Shown here piece by piece: positions 1 through 10,708 of a stretch of DNA of 64,000 nucleotides (position 1 is the stretch's first letter; each line of letters begins with the position of its first letter). This DNA comes from Oceanicoccus sagamiensis. Its GTDB lineage: Bacteria; Pseudomonadota; Gammaproteobacteria; Pseudomonadales; Dasaniaceae. The position numbers were made by a program, and so were the translations under genes. The notes below the pieces were generated by a model, which was given only the letters and a program-made list of their open reading frames with translations, ran no database searches and was not told the DNA's origin. The stretch is taken from positions 4,278,001 through 4,342,000 of the forward strand of contig NZ_CP019343.1 in the NCBI RefSeq assembly GCF_002117105.1. Reading direction: 5' to 3'.

Positions 1-1784
1 TTTACCAAGCCGTAGTGGAATTCCAGATTAGTCGCCAGATCTTTACCGCGTAAATTGGTACGACGAATCACTTCCGCCAAACGCTCATAGCTGCTTAGAC
101 GGGTATCGCCCACGGTTAATAACAGCGCAATATTAGAATCATAAGCACCCGCCAAGTGGTACTTCATAAAGACATCGGTATCAGGGTTATGCATACTGAT
201 ACCCTGATCATCACGTACTTCACCTTCCGCACAGTTTGACCAGCGTTCGATAATGCCGCCAGCGTGTGGCTGTAAGGCTTGGTTGGTTGCATTTAAACGC
301 GCTTCAACGGAAGCTGCCTCACGCGGCAAACGAACCGGGGCAGGTAAACGTGTAGTGTGACGTGCTATTAATACCATCACTTCAACCAGTGACTCGGCAA
401 TAAAGTAGTCGTCCTGATTATCAGGATTGACAAATTTCAGCTTGTAGCAAAGCTCAGTAACACGGTGCTCTACCTGAATACGGGTATTCATTTCCATAAA
501 GTAATGAGCTTCGCCATCAACGATACACTCAAAGGTACCTACGGAATCCAGCTTAACGGCTTTGCCGAAGACAGAGCCTTCATGCTCCATTTTGGCCAGA
601 ATTTCCAAATCCTTTTTCAACTGGTCAACTTCCGCTGCATTGCCAGCCGCTTCGGCAGCAGCAATAGCGGTATTTAATTCTTCTTCGGTAACAGACACTT
701 CTAACAGTTTTTGTTCGTGCATCTGTAATGAACAGTCACGACCGCCCATGGTCATACACCACTCACCGTTACCTACCACCTGAATCTCCTGGTGACGGGT
801 AGTATCGATATTCATTTCGATCAGAACATTTTTGTTATCGCCAACGCCGTTGGTTTTTAATTCGATCAGACATTCAAGCACCAGGGCCGGTACATTTTCG
901 GCAGCTTTTTCTACTTGCTCTTCCAGCGTTGCGCCTTCATAGGAGCTGGCAGAGTTCAGAATACGCTGACCTTTACCACCGCCACCAGCAATCGCTTTTA
1001 AACGGAAACGATTATTGGGTTTTTCGGCCAGCATACGCTTGGCTTCAACCTGCAAAGCCAAACCGATATCGGCAGCAACGATAATATCAATACCGGCACT
1101 GTAGGATGCAGCCAGTAAGGCTAACGCTTTTTCTTCATCGTCCTTGCAGCTAGCAAAGTCGACAGTCAGGTTATTGTCTTTGGCGCATTGCTCTAAACCG
1201 TCTTTGCCATATTTGGCAAACAAAGCCAGGCTGGTTGCGTTATTAACACCAGGGGTTACCGACACACCGGTTTCAAGTGCAGTACGTTTTGCCTGATCTT
1301 TCATACCCGCAGAACGCTGGGTAAAGGAACAAGGGCCAATAAAGTTCAGGCCAGCATTTTCCATCGACTCAACCATTTCGGCATCTTCTGACATAAAGCC
1401 ATAGCCAGCAAAGATAGCGTTATAACCATTGCTATGGGCGATATTGATAATTTGCTGAATACGCTCGGCACGCTCTTCTTTGGTAGCACCGGTATAATCA
1501 GGTACGCGGTGGACACGATCAGGGTCGGTAAGCTTACGTAATTCAGGTGCTAATGCATTGGTATAGGTAATGGAGTCTTTTTCAGACAGTAAAATACCGT
1601 AACCATGAATACCCATTTCATCAAACACATCCATCGCTTCTTTACGGATGGGGCCACGGCAGATAATTAAAGGTTTCATATCTTCACAGTTAAAGCTGCG
1701 CACCCACTCTGACTGGGCGTTGATCAGCTTGCGATCGCTATGTATTAATGCATTGTTAAGATAATAATCGTTGCTTGTTTTCAC
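1..1784 (-). CDS. acyl-CoA carboxylase, biotin carboxylase subunit (3' end outside window)
   Basis: Carries out the ATP-dependent carboxylation of biotin that feeds the neighbouring carboxyltransferase. About 594 residues are visible. Seen directly: a biotin carboxylase N-terminal domain (KPLIICRGPIRKEAMD), the ATP-grasp glycine loop IAGGGGKGQR, the HQEIQVVGNG strand and the catalytic block FMEMNTRIQVEH, matching the family FxEMNTRxQVEH. The start is a GTG at 1784 preceded by AGGA at a good distance; a roughly 30-residue N-terminal lead precedes the domain. A segment rich in Ala, Glu and Lys lies between the HEQKLLE region and the FECIV strand, longer than in typical biotin carboxylases. The gene is open to the window edge, so a fused biotin carrier domain beyond it cannot be judged. 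It lies 52 bp after the carboxyltransferase, probably in one operon. The acyl-CoA substrate is not determined. Confidence 0.88.
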   Translation of the reverse strand, partial: MKTSNDYYLNNALIHSDRKLINAQSEWVRSFNCEDMKPLIICRGPIRKEAMDVFDEMGIHGYGILLSEKDSITYTNALAPELRKLTDPDRVHRVPDYTGATKEERAERIQQIINIAHSNGYNAIFAGYGFMSEDAEMVESMENAGLNFIGPCSFTQRSAGMKDQAKRTALETGVSVTPGVNNATSLALFAKYGKDGLEQCAKDNNLTVDFASCKDDEEKALALLAASYSAGIDIIVAADIGLALQVEAKRMLAEKPNNRFRLKAIAGGGGKGQRILNSASSYEGATLEEQVEKAAENVPALVLECLIELKTNGVGDNKNVLIEMNIDTTRHQEIQVVGNGEWCMTMGGRDCSLQMHEQKLLEVSVTEEELNTAIAAAEAAGNAAEVDQLKKDLEILAKMEHEGSVFGKAVKLDSVGTFECIVDGEAHYFMEMNTRIQVEHRVTELCYKLKFVNPDNQDDYFIAESLVEVMVLIARHTTRLPAPVRLPREAASVEARLNATNQALQPHAGGIIERWSNCAEGEVRDDQGISMHNPDTDVFMKYHLAGAYDSNIALLLTVGDTRLSSYERLAEVIRRTNLRGKDLATNLEFHYGLV

Positions 1785-1836
1785 GTTGTTAATCCTGTTT
1801 AAAATTCTGTTGGCTTGGCTTTTTTTATACGCTTAA

Positions 1837-3570
1837 TTAAAAGAACTCACGTTGAACAGCATTCAACGGCTCTGCGTTATAGTGTTCCAAATGGAACGCC
1901 ATATTTTCAGCCAATACCTTGCGCAAATCGCTTGGCATAACAATTTGTGAGATAGACCCAAGGCTTAATGCCTCATTCGGGTTCATCAATTCTTTTTCAT
2001 AACGGGCAACCAGTACCGCTTCTTCCTGTTTCTGCCAGTCAGCCACTTGTACTTCGGCTGCTTCTTTGGCTTCGGCTTCTGACATACCGTTATTAACTTG
2101 CTCTTGGGTAGCAGCCGCTACACGCTTGGCCACTGAACCGCGAATTTCACGCAGTTCTTTTTTATAAACAAACTCAACACCGGCAGGCCCCATGACCGCA
2201 GCACGGGTAGTTGGCAGCGCCACAACAAAGTCAGCACCGGTTGGGTAGTTGTTATATGAAGCGTAAGCACCACCGAAGGCGTTACGTACTAGCAATAAGA
2301 AACGCGGGGTGCGCAAATCAACAATTGCATCCAGCATGGCGCGACCAGCTTGCACAATACCGTTACCTTCTTGCTCACGACCCGGTAAGAAGCCAGTAGT
2401 GTCTTCCATAAAGATAATGGGAATGTTGTAGAGGTTACAGAAACGGATAAAGCGGGCATTTTTATAAGCTGCATCAATATCAATTTGGCCTGACCCCACA
2501 GCGGAGTTGTTAGCTACAAAACCGATAACGTTGCCGCCCATACGACCTAAGGCACAGATGGTGTTACGGGCGCGTTCGGGCTGAATTTCAAAATAATCGC
2601 CGTGGTCACATAACTGCTGAATCAGAATGCTGATATCCAGCGGCGTGTTAAAACCGGTGGGCGAGTTAAAGGCTTTACGCAATAGAATATCGATATCCCA
2701 GGTTTTACGATCGACAGGGTCAGAGGTTGGCTGGAATGGTGCCAATTCTGCGTTGTTTGCTGGCAGGTAATTCAGTAACTGTTTTACTTTCTGTAAAGCG
2801 GCCACTTCATCAGGAACAACAAAGTCTGTCACGCCAGTTTGGCTGTGAACACCGGGGCCACCTAACTCGTCAGGGGTTACATCTTCACCCAGTACCGATT
2901 TAACAACACCCGGCCCCGTTAGACCAAAGAACGTATCATTAGGCTGGATAACGAAACTACCCTGACGCGGCAGGTAAGAACCACCACCGGCGTTAAAACC
3001 AAACATACACATAATCGAGGGGACTACACCGCTGATTTTACGCAGACCGGTAAAGGCTTCAGCATAACCATCCAGACCACCTACACCGGCGGGAACATAA
3101 GCACCGGCACTGTCATTCATGCCGACTAATGGAATTTTTCGTTTGCCCGCCAACTCAAATAAACGCGCCAGCTTTTTACCGTTAGTGGCGTCCATTGAAC
3201 CGGCACGAACAGTAAAGTCATGGCCGTATACAGCAACATCGCGCCCATTCACTTTTAGAATCGCTGTCACCAATGAAGCACCGTCCAGGTTGGGGCCCCA
3301 GTTTTGAAACAGTATGGTGGGCTCGGTGCCGCTATCAGCAAGAACCTCTAAACGCTCCCAAACCGTCATACGATTTTTCAGGTGCTGCTTTTCAGTGCTA
3401 ACAACACCCGCCGCGGTCTTGGGGCGGTCCAGTAAATCCTGACCGGACTGCAGGGTTTGTTCATACAAACCGGGTTCGTAATTAATTTGGCCGGGGACGG
3501 TAAATTCGTGGTCCTGGGTTTCTTCAAAAGGGTTGGCCAGTGTTGGGCTTACTTGCGCGTCATTAGTCAT
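1837..3570 (-). CDS. acyl-CoA carboxylase, carboxyltransferase subunit
   Basis: Transfers the carboxyl group from carboxybiotin to an acyl-CoA. The 577-residue protein has the two crotonase-like halves of the fused (PccB/MccB-type) carboxyltransferases. The N-half contains [19 protein letters not shown] and the oxyanion-type loop [12 protein letters not shown]; the C-half contains [17 protein letters not shown] and the second glycine loop [11 protein letters not shown]. It is slightly longer than the usual 510-540 residues, with an N-terminal extension of about 60 residues and a charged Ala/Glu-rich segment near the end. It starts at an ATG with a divergent promoter region towards pabB and is followed by the biotin carboxylase, so the two form an expected alpha/beta pair. 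Propionyl-, methylcrotonyl- or another acyl-CoA could be the substrate; no neighbouring pathway gene decides this. Confidence 0.9.
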   Translation of the reverse strand: MTNDAQVSPTLANPFEETQDHEFTVPGQINYEPGLYEQTLQSGQDLLDRPKTAAGVVSTEKQHLKNRMTVWERLEVLADSGTEPTILFQNWGPNLDGASLVTAILKVNGRDVAVYGHDFTVRAGSMDATNGKKLARLFELAGKRKIPLVGMNDSAGAYVPAGVGGLDGYAEAFTGLRKISGVVPSIMCMFGFNAGGGSYLPRQGSFVIQPNDTFFGLTGPGVVKSVLGEDVTPDELGGPGVHSQTGVTDFVVPDEVAALQKVKQLLNYLPANNAELAPFQPTSDPVDRKTWDIDILLRKAFNSPTGFNTPLDISILIQQLCDHGDYFEIQPERARNTICALGRMGGNVIGFVANNSAVGSGQIDIDAAYKNARFIRFCNLYNIPIIFMEDTTGFLPGREQEGNGIVQAGRAMLDAIVDLRTPRFLLLVRNAFGGAYASYNNYPTGADFVVALPTTRAAVMGPAGVEFVYKKELREIRGSVAKRVAAATQEQVNNGMSEAEAKEAAEVQVADWQKQEEAVLVARYEKELMNPNEALSLGSISQIVMPSDLRKVLAENMAFHLEHYNAEPLNAVQREFF

Positions 3571-4024
3571 AGAGATAGTGTCTCAACGTTTCCGATTGCT
3601 TTATGTATTTATATAAGTTCGGCCCGTGCTTAAGTCCGTAGCACGGTTGCCATTATTTTGGAGGCATAGCCTCAAAGGGGAATCCGCTGCTGACTGCTGG
3701 CAGTGCAACGTTATTAGGTTGATCTTTGATAGCCTGTTAGTCCCCGGATGCTCCCCTCAGAACATTCAAATACCGGTTTATAACACTGGCTTTAGGCAGG
3801 CTTTTTAGCACTGGCTTACAGGCCCCAAAAGAGGCGATCAAACGGCCGCATAATGTAATTGCATAAGCGGCCTATGTCAATGTAAAAACCGGTCATTATC
3901 AATGGCTTAAAGGTCCCTAAGTCATTGATCAAAGGTAGATAATACTGGCTTTTAGGGCCGCAATAACCTTACAATCGGCGCCCTTGGCCAAGCTGTTATT
4001 CGGCACTGCAAACGAGACCTAACT
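3571..4024. other. divergent intergenic region, carboxylase operon / pabB
   Basis: 454 bp without a convincing gene. The one short open frame (3626-3808, +) has no family resemblance and lacks a ribosome binding site, so I treat it as chance. The region must hold the promoters of two divergent genes, but I could not pick convincing -35/-10 pairs. Confidence 0.5.
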
Positions 4025-5389
4025 GTGACCTATCAACTCACGATTGAGGAACTTCCCTATCAGGTGGATTCAGCCCTCTTATTCGCGCGTTTTCTCGATA
4101 TGGAGCAACCGGTTTACCTCGATAGTGCAGCGGCTTTTTCTGCCCGGGGGCGCTATGATATTTTCAGCGCACAGCCTTTATCGACTCTCCAGCCAAAAAA
4201 AGAAAAAGCAACAAATTCAGATAGTTATGATTTTTTTAGCGATATAAAGCAGGCCCTTAACGCGCTAACTCCCAGTATCAATAATGACTACCACCTACCC
4301 TTTGTCGGCGGCGCTCTGGGGTATTTTGGCTATGACCTGGGCCGGCAACTGGAAACCTTGCCCAAACACGCCCTTAAGGATTTATCGCTGGCTGATGCCA
4401 GTATCGGTATTTACAGCTGGGCGGTGATTATTGACCACCGCCAGCAACGCGCATTACTGGTAGCCCACCCCAGTACTGATGCCAGCCTGCTGCAAGAAAT
4501 ACGCAGCCGCCTTAAGGCTGGCCAAATACCTGCTTTGGACCGCTTTAGCCTGAAAACCGACTTCCAGAGCAATATGACTAAAACCGAGTATTCAGCAGCC
4601 TATTCTCAGGTGCAGCGCTATATCGAGTCTGGGGACTGCTACCAGATCAATTTGGCCCAGCGCTTTAGCGCCGAGTATAGCGGCCACCCCTGGGACGCCT
4701 ATCTGGCACTGCGACAAACTGCTGCCGCCCCTTTCTCGGCCTATATCCAGCAGGCCGATAGCACCATTTTAAGCCTCTCACCTGAGCGCCTGCTGCATAG
4801 TAGTAACCGACGGGTCACCACCTCCCCCATTAAGGGCACCATTGGCCGCGGGCAAAGCCGAGTGGAGGACGAAGGCCTGGCCCAGCAATTACTTAATAGC
4901 GCCAAAGACCGTGCCGAGAACCTGATGATTGTGGATTTGCTGCGTAATGATTTGGGCAAATCCTGCGAACCTGGCAGCATTCAGGTAGATGAGCTATTTG
5001 AATTACAAAGCTTTGAGACCGTACATCATTTGGTAAGCACTATCCGTGGACAATTATCCCCCGATAAGGATGCGCTGGATTTATTGGCAGGCTGCTTTCC
5101 GGGTGGCTCAATTACCGGCGCCCCCAAAATTCGCGCCATGGAGATTATCGAAGAACTGGAACCCCACCGCCGATCGGTCTATTGCGGAGCTATCGGTTAT
5201 ATTAGCTGTGATGGCCAGATGGACACCAATATTGCGATACGCACTATGGTCTGTGAGGACGATAAGATCCACTGTTGGGCTGGCGGCGGTATTGTTGCAG
5301 ACTCCCAATGCGAAGGTGAATATCAGGAGTGTATGACCAAGGTTGGGCGCTTGCTGGCCACCCTAGAGCAACCCAATAAAGCCCGTTAG
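4025..5389 (+). CDS. pabB: aminodeoxychorismate synthase component I
   Basis: Makes 4-amino-4-deoxychorismate from chorismate and ammonia for folate synthesis, acting in the cytosol with a PabA glutaminase. The 454-residue length fits PabB. The chorismate-binding C-domain shows SPIKGTIGRG (the PIKGT motif typical of PabB rather than TrpE), NLMIVDLLRNDLGKSCEPGS, CFPGGSITGAPK and CGAIGYISCDGQMDTNIAIRT. The N-terminal domain has FVGGALGYFGYDLGR. The start is GTG (4025); no strong Shine-Dalgarno is visible. It converges with csrA, the two stop codons being only one base apart. No pabA is nearby. Chorismate synthase (aroC) lies in the same window 25 kb away. Confidence 0.93.
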   Translation: MTYQLTIEELPYQVDSALLFARFLDMEQPVYLDSAAAFSARGRYDIFSAQPLSTLQPKKEKATNSDSYDFFSDIKQALNALTPSINNDYHLPFVGGALGYFGYDLGRQLETLPKHALKDLSLADASIGIYSWAVIIDHRQQRALLVAHPSTDASLLQEIRSRLKAGQIPALDRFSLKTDFQSNMTKTEYSAAYSQVQRYIESGDCYQINLAQRFSAEYSGHPWDAYLALRQTAAAPFSAYIQQADSTILSLSPERLLHSSNRRVTTSPIKGTIGRGQSRVEDEGLAQQLLNSAKDRAENLMIVDLLRNDLGKSCEPGSIQVDELFELQSFETVHHLVSTIRGQLSPDKDALDLLAGCFPGGSITGAPKIRAMEIIEELEPHRRSVYCGAIGYISCDGQMDTNIAIRTMVCEDDKIHCWAGGGIVADSQCEGEYQECMTKVGRLLATLEQPNKAR

Positions 5390-5390
5390 C

Positions 5391-5579
5391 TTAGCGGTTA
5401 CCGCCAAGTTCTTGTTTTTCCTGCTGGATACGCTGATAAATCTCTTCACGGTGAACCGAGACTTCCTGTGGGGCATCGATACCTAAACGCACCTGGCTTC
5501 CCTTCACCCCCAGTACGGTGACACTGACATCATCACCAATCATTAAGGTCTCACCAATTCTTCGCGTTAAAATTAGCAT
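5391..5579 (-). CDS. csrA: carbon storage regulator, RNA-binding protein
   Basis: A post-transcriptional regulator that binds GGA-containing hairpins in mRNA leaders. The 62 residues match CsrA throughout: [20 protein letters not shown], the VRLGIDAP segment and the [10 protein letters not shown] helix. The RNA-contact residues L4, R6, R7 and the later R44-type arginine region are present, so it should be functional. It lies 29 bp downstream of a hybrid histidine kinase gene on the same strand and may be cotranscribed with it. This is unusual, because csrA in Gammaproteobacteria more often follows alaS or lysC. Confidence 0.96.
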   Translation of the reverse strand: MLILTRRIGETLMIGDDVSVTVLGVKGSQVRLGIDAPQEVSVHREEIYQRIQQEKQELGGNR

Positions 5580-5608
5580 GGCTTATCTACCTTTTCTATT
5601 ATCATTAT

Positions 5609-7177
5609 TTATAAGATATTCTGCCGTTCAAATACTCTCAATATATCTTGCTGCCTCACTGGCTTTACCAGAAAGTCGTTCATCCCATTTTGCATGCATC
5701 GCTGCCTGATTGCCAGCTCACTATTACAGGTTACGGCAACAATCGGGGTATTAATACCACGCTGGCGAATCCAGCGGGTGGTGGTAACACCATCCATAAT
5801 CGGCATTTGCAGGTCCATTAAAATCAGATCAAAGACCTTGTTTTCTAGCAGTAACAGCGCCTCGTTACCGGAGTTTACAATGGTAAATTCCGCACCAAAT
5901 TTACAGATTATTTTGCCTAGCACTTTGGCATTAACACTATTATCTTCAACCACCAGTACATGGCTGCTTGCAGACTTAGTCTTCTGGTTAGAGGGCGCCT
6001 GCTGCCCGGCTACCGATAAAGGCACACCGAGAACAATCTCTGTGCCCTTGCCTGGGTGGGAATTAATAATCAGATCGGCATCCAGTAGCTCACTCAAACG
6101 GTAACAGACGGTTAGGCCCAGCCCCATGCCTTCAGACTCACGATTCAGCCCTCGACTAATAACCACAACATGGTTATAGATTTTGGTTTGCTGCTCCCTG
6201 CTCATACCATGGCCGCTATCGGTGATGGTAAATTCCAGCCTTTCGCGTTGTTGATCCCACTCAATAGTTAATCTAACAAAACCCTGGTCGGTATATTTGC
6301 AGGCATTTTCCAAGACCACACGGACCATATGCTCCAGCAAATAGGGGTCACCACAGTAACGATCCGGTAAACTTTTGTCATAGTGGATACTATAGTCCAC
6401 CCCCTGGTTAACCAAGCCAGTCACACAACTACTAATACGCTCAATCAGGGGCACAATCTCAAATTCAAACTGCCCCGCCACCAACTCCTTACTATCCGTC
6501 TCAGCCAGTAGCACCAGGTTATCAACCTGTGATCTTAATCGGGCGGCACCAAGACTGACATAACCCAATAATTCGTTTTGGTCGAACACGCTTTCCTGGT
6601 CGGACCATAGTTCCGAAGACGATAAAATAGAGTGCAAAGGGGTTCTTAATTCATGGCTGACCAGTGATAGAAATTCAGATTTTTCTTTACTGGATTGTTC
6701 GGCCCGCTCTTTAGCCTGACGCAGTAACTGGTCATTGACTTTTTGCTGGGTAATATTGACCCCCATACCACCGAGATACTTATTGCCTTCGCTATCAACA
6801 AAGCAAAACTTATGGGTCATCCAGTGCTCAACACCATGAGGGCGCTGCACTTGTTCCTCTACCGCCTCTAACTGCCCGGATTCCAAAATCCGGCAATCAT
6901 TTTCCCGCAGAACGGTTGCCGTCTCTTCATCCCACAGTTCAAAGTCGGTTTTACCCTGCCAGTCACGGTGTTCAAAACCAAAAGCTTCAATAAAGGTGGA
7001 ATTAATATAGAGCAGGCGGCCATCAGCATCTTTATAGAATGCCGTCATCGGGCTATTTTCCATAAAGGTCTCAAAGCCCTGGCGCTCATAACTAACCTGA
7101 TGACGAAGGCGTTGGTTTTCAGCTTTAAGCCGCTCTAATTCACGACGCAAAGACGGGTCGTCTGAATCATCAGTCAT
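5609..7177 (-). CDS. PAS-domain hybrid sensor histidine kinase with C-terminal receiver
   Basis: A 522-residue signalling kinase without transmembrane segments or signal peptide, so cytosolic. Domains in order: coiled-coil lead (about 10-30); PAS (about 35-145, with NSPMTAFYKDADGRLLYIN); HisKA with phospho-accepting His175 in SLVSHELRTPLH; HATPase with N-box ENACKYTD (about 290-297) and glycine boxes DSGHGMS and GMGLGL; receiver domain from about 406 with phospho-acceptor Asp455 in LMDLQMPIMDG. There is no HPt domain, so phosphotransfer probably goes to a separate protein. It follows thrH by 18 bp and precedes csrA by 29 bp. The juxtaposition with csrA suggests, but does not prove, a link to global post-transcriptional control, as with BarA elsewhere. 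The PAS ligand is unknown. Confidence 0.9.
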   Translation of the reverse strand: MTDDSDDPSLRRELERLKAENQRLRHQVSYERQGFETFMENSPMTAFYKDADGRLLYINSTFIEAFGFEHRDWQGKTDFELWDEETATVLRENDCRILESGQLEAVEEQVQRPHGVEHWMTHKFCFVDSEGNKYLGGMGVNITQQKVNDQLLRQAKERAEQSSKEKSEFLSLVSHELRTPLHSILSSSELWSDQESVFDQNELLGYVSLGAARLRSQVDNLVLLAETDSKELVAGQFEFEIVPLIERISSCVTGLVNQGVDYSIHYDKSLPDRYCGDPYLLEHMVRVVLENACKYTDQGFVRLTIEWDQQRERLEFTITDSGHGMSREQQTKIYNHVVVISRGLNRESEGMGLGLTVCYRLSELLDADLIINSHPGKGTEIVLGVPLSVAGQQAPSNQKTKSASSHVLVVEDNSVNAKVLGKIICKFGAEFTIVNSGNEALLLLENKVFDLILMDLQMPIMDGVTTTRWIRQRGINTPIVAVTCNSELAIRQRCMQNGMNDFLVKPVRQQDILRVFERQNIL

Positions 7178-7195
7178 AAGCTAATACCCTCACGG

Positions 7196-7813
7196 TTAGA
7201 GGCTAAGGTTGCGCTCACTCGCTTTGATAAATTCTTTTTTCAGGTCTTCATAGCTATGCACCGCTGGGAACTGGGGAAATTCAGCGATCACATTATCCGG
7301 GGCTTTAAACAAGATACCGGCATGGGCTTCCGCCAACATAGTGGTGTCGTTATAAGAATCACCGGTGGCAATAGTCCGGTAATACATGGAGTGAAAACCA
7401 ATCACTGCCTGACGCTTTGGGTTGGCCTGCCGCAACTTATAATTAACCACTTTGCCGTTTTCATCGACTTCCAATTTATGGCAAAGCAAGGTGGGATAGC
7501 CCAACTGCTTCATAAAGGGCATACCGAATTCGTAAAAGGTATCCGATAGAATAACTACCTGAAAACGCTCACGTAGCCAATTTAAAAACTCCAACGCGCC
7601 TTCCATCGGCTCAAGGGTGGCAATAACAGCCTGAATATCATCAATACCGTAGCCATGCTTATTCAGGATATCGAGGCGGTATTTCATTAACACATCGTAA
7701 TCAGGCTCATCGCGAGTGGTACGTTTCAACTCTTCAATACCGGTCTTTTCGGCAAAGTTAATCCATACCTCAGGGATTAAAACCCCTTCCAAATCCAGAC
7801 AAGCTAATTCCAC
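7196..7813 (-). CDS. thrH: phosphoserine phosphatase / homoserine phosphotransferase
   Basis: A HAD-superfamily enzyme that dephosphorylates phosphoserine and can pass the phosphate to homoserine, as described for Pseudomonas ThrH. The 205 residues include HAD motif I as DLEGVLIPE (nucleophile and general-acid Asp/Glu), motif II VVILSDTF, the lysine in the LRQANPKRQAVIGF region and motif III ATGDSYNDTTML. Length and sequence fit ThrH rather than the longer SerB. It lies just upstream of the hybrid kinase on the same strand and may be cotranscribed with it. The bifunctional activity is known for the family and is not visible in sequence. Confidence 0.9.
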   Translation of the reverse strand: MELACLDLEGVLIPEVWINFAEKTGIEELKRTTRDEPDYDVLMKYRLDILNKHGYGIDDIQAVIATLEPMEGALEFLNWLRERFQVVILSDTFYEFGMPFMKQLGYPTLLCHKLEVDENGKVVNYKLRQANPKRQAVIGFHSMYYRTIATGDSYNDTTMLAEAHAGILFKAPDNVIAEFPQFPAVHSYEDLKKEFIKASERNLSL

Positions 7814-7911
7814 AGTGAACTCCAGGCTATTAATTGTGATAGTGATACTTTCGGCGGGACAATCTACAGGGAAAAGCAGCGCTTCGCAACGCCGAGGCAG
7901 GCTTAGGGGGC

Positions 7912-8784
7912 TTAGGGGTGCGCTTCACCATGCTGCTGAGCCTGATGATCACCATGATCCTGATGGGCATGCCCAGGCTCTAACAAACCGATACCGTAAG
8001 CGGTGATAATCCCTATCAGCAAGGCGATGGTGAGCTTGGCACGGTCATGGGAATGAAACTGCACCTCAGGGAGTAAATCACTTAGGGAAATACAGATAAA
8101 TACCCCCGCGGAGAAGGCCAGCGCCACCCCAACTATCATAGAGGTATCCGTATCAAACTGCTCCACACCCACAAAAAATAATAGCGCACCTAGCGGACAC
8201 ATCACTGAAAACAGGGCGTTGACCATAAAGCGGGACTTTGCACTCCAGCCACCAGCAATCATGAGTGAAGTAATCGACATGGCATCCAGGGGTTTATGCA
8301 GTGCAATAGCCACAAATACACCCAGCCCCAACAATCCCAGAGGTGCATCCTCCATTACTCCCGCCTGAATAGCCGCCCCCAAAGCCACACCATCAATCAG
8401 GGTATGCACGGCAAGGCCCAGCGCCACACCTGCCCAACTGATCGAGCTGGGGCTCTGGTGGCCATGATCATGCCCGTGGTGGTGGTCATCTTCTTGCGGG
8501 CCGTGGTTATGAAAATGAAAAGCGCGCAGTAATACAAACATAAACAGCAAGCCAATCATCAGCCACCATACCGCAGTGTCTACGCCACCCTCTTCGGGCA
8601 AGGTAAAAATTGCGTGGGGCAGCAAATGATAGAAGGCGATGCCCAGCATTAAACCGGCGACAAAGCTCATCATCACCTGCGTACCGGTATGGGTCAGCTT
8701 TACTCTGGTGGGTAACCAGCCGCCCAACAGGGAGACAAAAATAATAATGGCGGAATATAGGGCTAATAGGGTGTATGCAGTCAT
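7912..8784 (-). CDS. ZIP-family divalent metal transporter
   Basis: An inner-membrane transporter predicted to move zinc or related divalent cations into the cytosol. The 290 residues show about eight hydrophobic helices. The cytosolic loop between helices 3 and 4 is His-rich (HNHGPQEDDHHHGHDHGHQ) and helix 4 carries the ZIP metal motif HTLIDGVALGAA. Helix 5 has a second conserved HKPLD motif. The extreme C-terminus is again His-rich (GHAHQDHGDHQAQQHGEAHP), a likely metal-sensing or buffering tail. It is flanked by cysB and thrH with no other metal gene nearby. I see no clear Zur-type operator. Confidence 0.88.
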   Translation of the reverse strand: MTAYTLLALYSAIIIFVSLLGGWLPTRVKLTHTGTQVMMSFVAGLMLGIAFYHLLPHAIFTLPEEGGVDTAVWWLMIGLLFMFVLLRAFHFHNHGPQEDDHHHGHDHGHQSPSSISWAGVALGLAVHTLIDGVALGAAIQAGVMEDAPLGLLGLGVFVAIALHKPLDAMSITSLMIAGGWSAKSRFMVNALFSVMCPLGALLFFVGVEQFDTDTSMIVGVALAFSAGVFICISLSDLLPEVQFHSHDRAKLTIALLIGIITAYGIGLLEPGHAHQDHGDHQAQQHGEAHP

Positions 8785-8907
8785 GGGCGCGGATTGTAAA
8801 CGAGAAAGCCGTCAGGCAGAAATTTTATTCCAGCGCTGCAGGGTGTTATTTAGACATTAGACGGCCATTCCTGTGAAGACGGGAATGACCGTACGGCTAT
8901 AGGGGGG

Positions 8908-9903
<996 letters not shown>

Positions 9904-10079
9904 TTATCTATAGATTTCAACGGTTTATTTTAATAACTTAAAGTAAGGGGGGAGCCCATGCTTTATAGGTTTTTGATCTTCTATAAAAACAATAGCCCAT
10001 ATAACCAATTTCGCCTAATTTAAGTTGAAATCAGTATAAAAGTTTTAAAAGCAATTGCGAAGCCCAGCTGGCAGGAGGT

Positions 10080-10586
10080 TTAGCTGGCTTTGGCGTGGGT
10101 CATGATATTGCGTACCAGAGGGACCATATAGACCGGCACCCGGGACATTTGCAAAATTCTGGAAGTGACTGAGCCCAGCATATTGGCACTGGTAGTCTCA
10201 TCCCCATGGCTGCCTAGTATCAGCATATCAGCACTGCATTCGGTGGCCTGAGACATAATCACTTCCACTGGCTTACCGGGGATAACACGGACATCACGGA
10301 TTTTAGACAGGCCCTGCTGGCCATCAATAAATTCGTCTTCCAATACATCGACAATACGGGATTTAACGCCATCAATAATGCGGCTAATCCCCTCTTGCTT
10401 AAACTCCTCTCTGGTCTCATCACAGAGGTAGCTTTCTACCACCGCATCCCCAAGGTGCCCCGGTGGCTCCATAGCATGTACCACAATCACCTTGGCGTCA
10501 TATTGCGAAGCCAGGTTATTAACATGGTGCAGGAGATAATGGGTATGAAGCCCCATATCGGTAGCAAATAGGATGGTTTGGATCAT
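10080..10586 (-). CDS. universal stress protein family
   Basis: A UspA-fold protein of about 168 residues beginning MIQTILFATDMG. The nucleotide-binding motif is present near the C-terminus (LGSHGDETTSANMLGSVTSRIL, the G-2X-G-9X-G-S/T pattern), so this is probably an ATP-binding member. A GTG 12 bp upstream would add MLLY; I prefer the ATG at 10586 because the core beta-strand starts there, although the AGGTG upstream is slightly far. It is monocistronic, with a separate region before the 5'-nucleotidase. Its precise role is unknown; Usp proteins are usually stress- or starvation-induced. Confidence 0.85.
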   Translation of the reverse strand: MIQTILFATDMGLHTHYLLHHVNNLASQYDAKVIVVHAMEPPGHLGDAVVESYLCDETREEFKQEGISRIIDGVKSRIVDVLEDEFIDGQQGLSKIRDVRVIPGKPVEVIMSQATECSADMLILGSHGDETTSANMLGSVTSRILQMSRVPVYMVPLVRNIMTHAKAS

Positions 10587-10708
10587 ATACAACAACACCT
10601 GAAGTCAGTAAAGCCAACGTGCATAGCACGATGAACACTCAATATAGCAGCTAATAGAGCACTGACAGTTCGGGATATAGTAAAGTGTGAGGGAGGTCTA
10701 AATTAGGC

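Noticed and set aside
3626-3808. Small open frame between carboxylase and pabB
   Set aside because: No ribosome binding site, no family similarity, and it occupies a promoter region.
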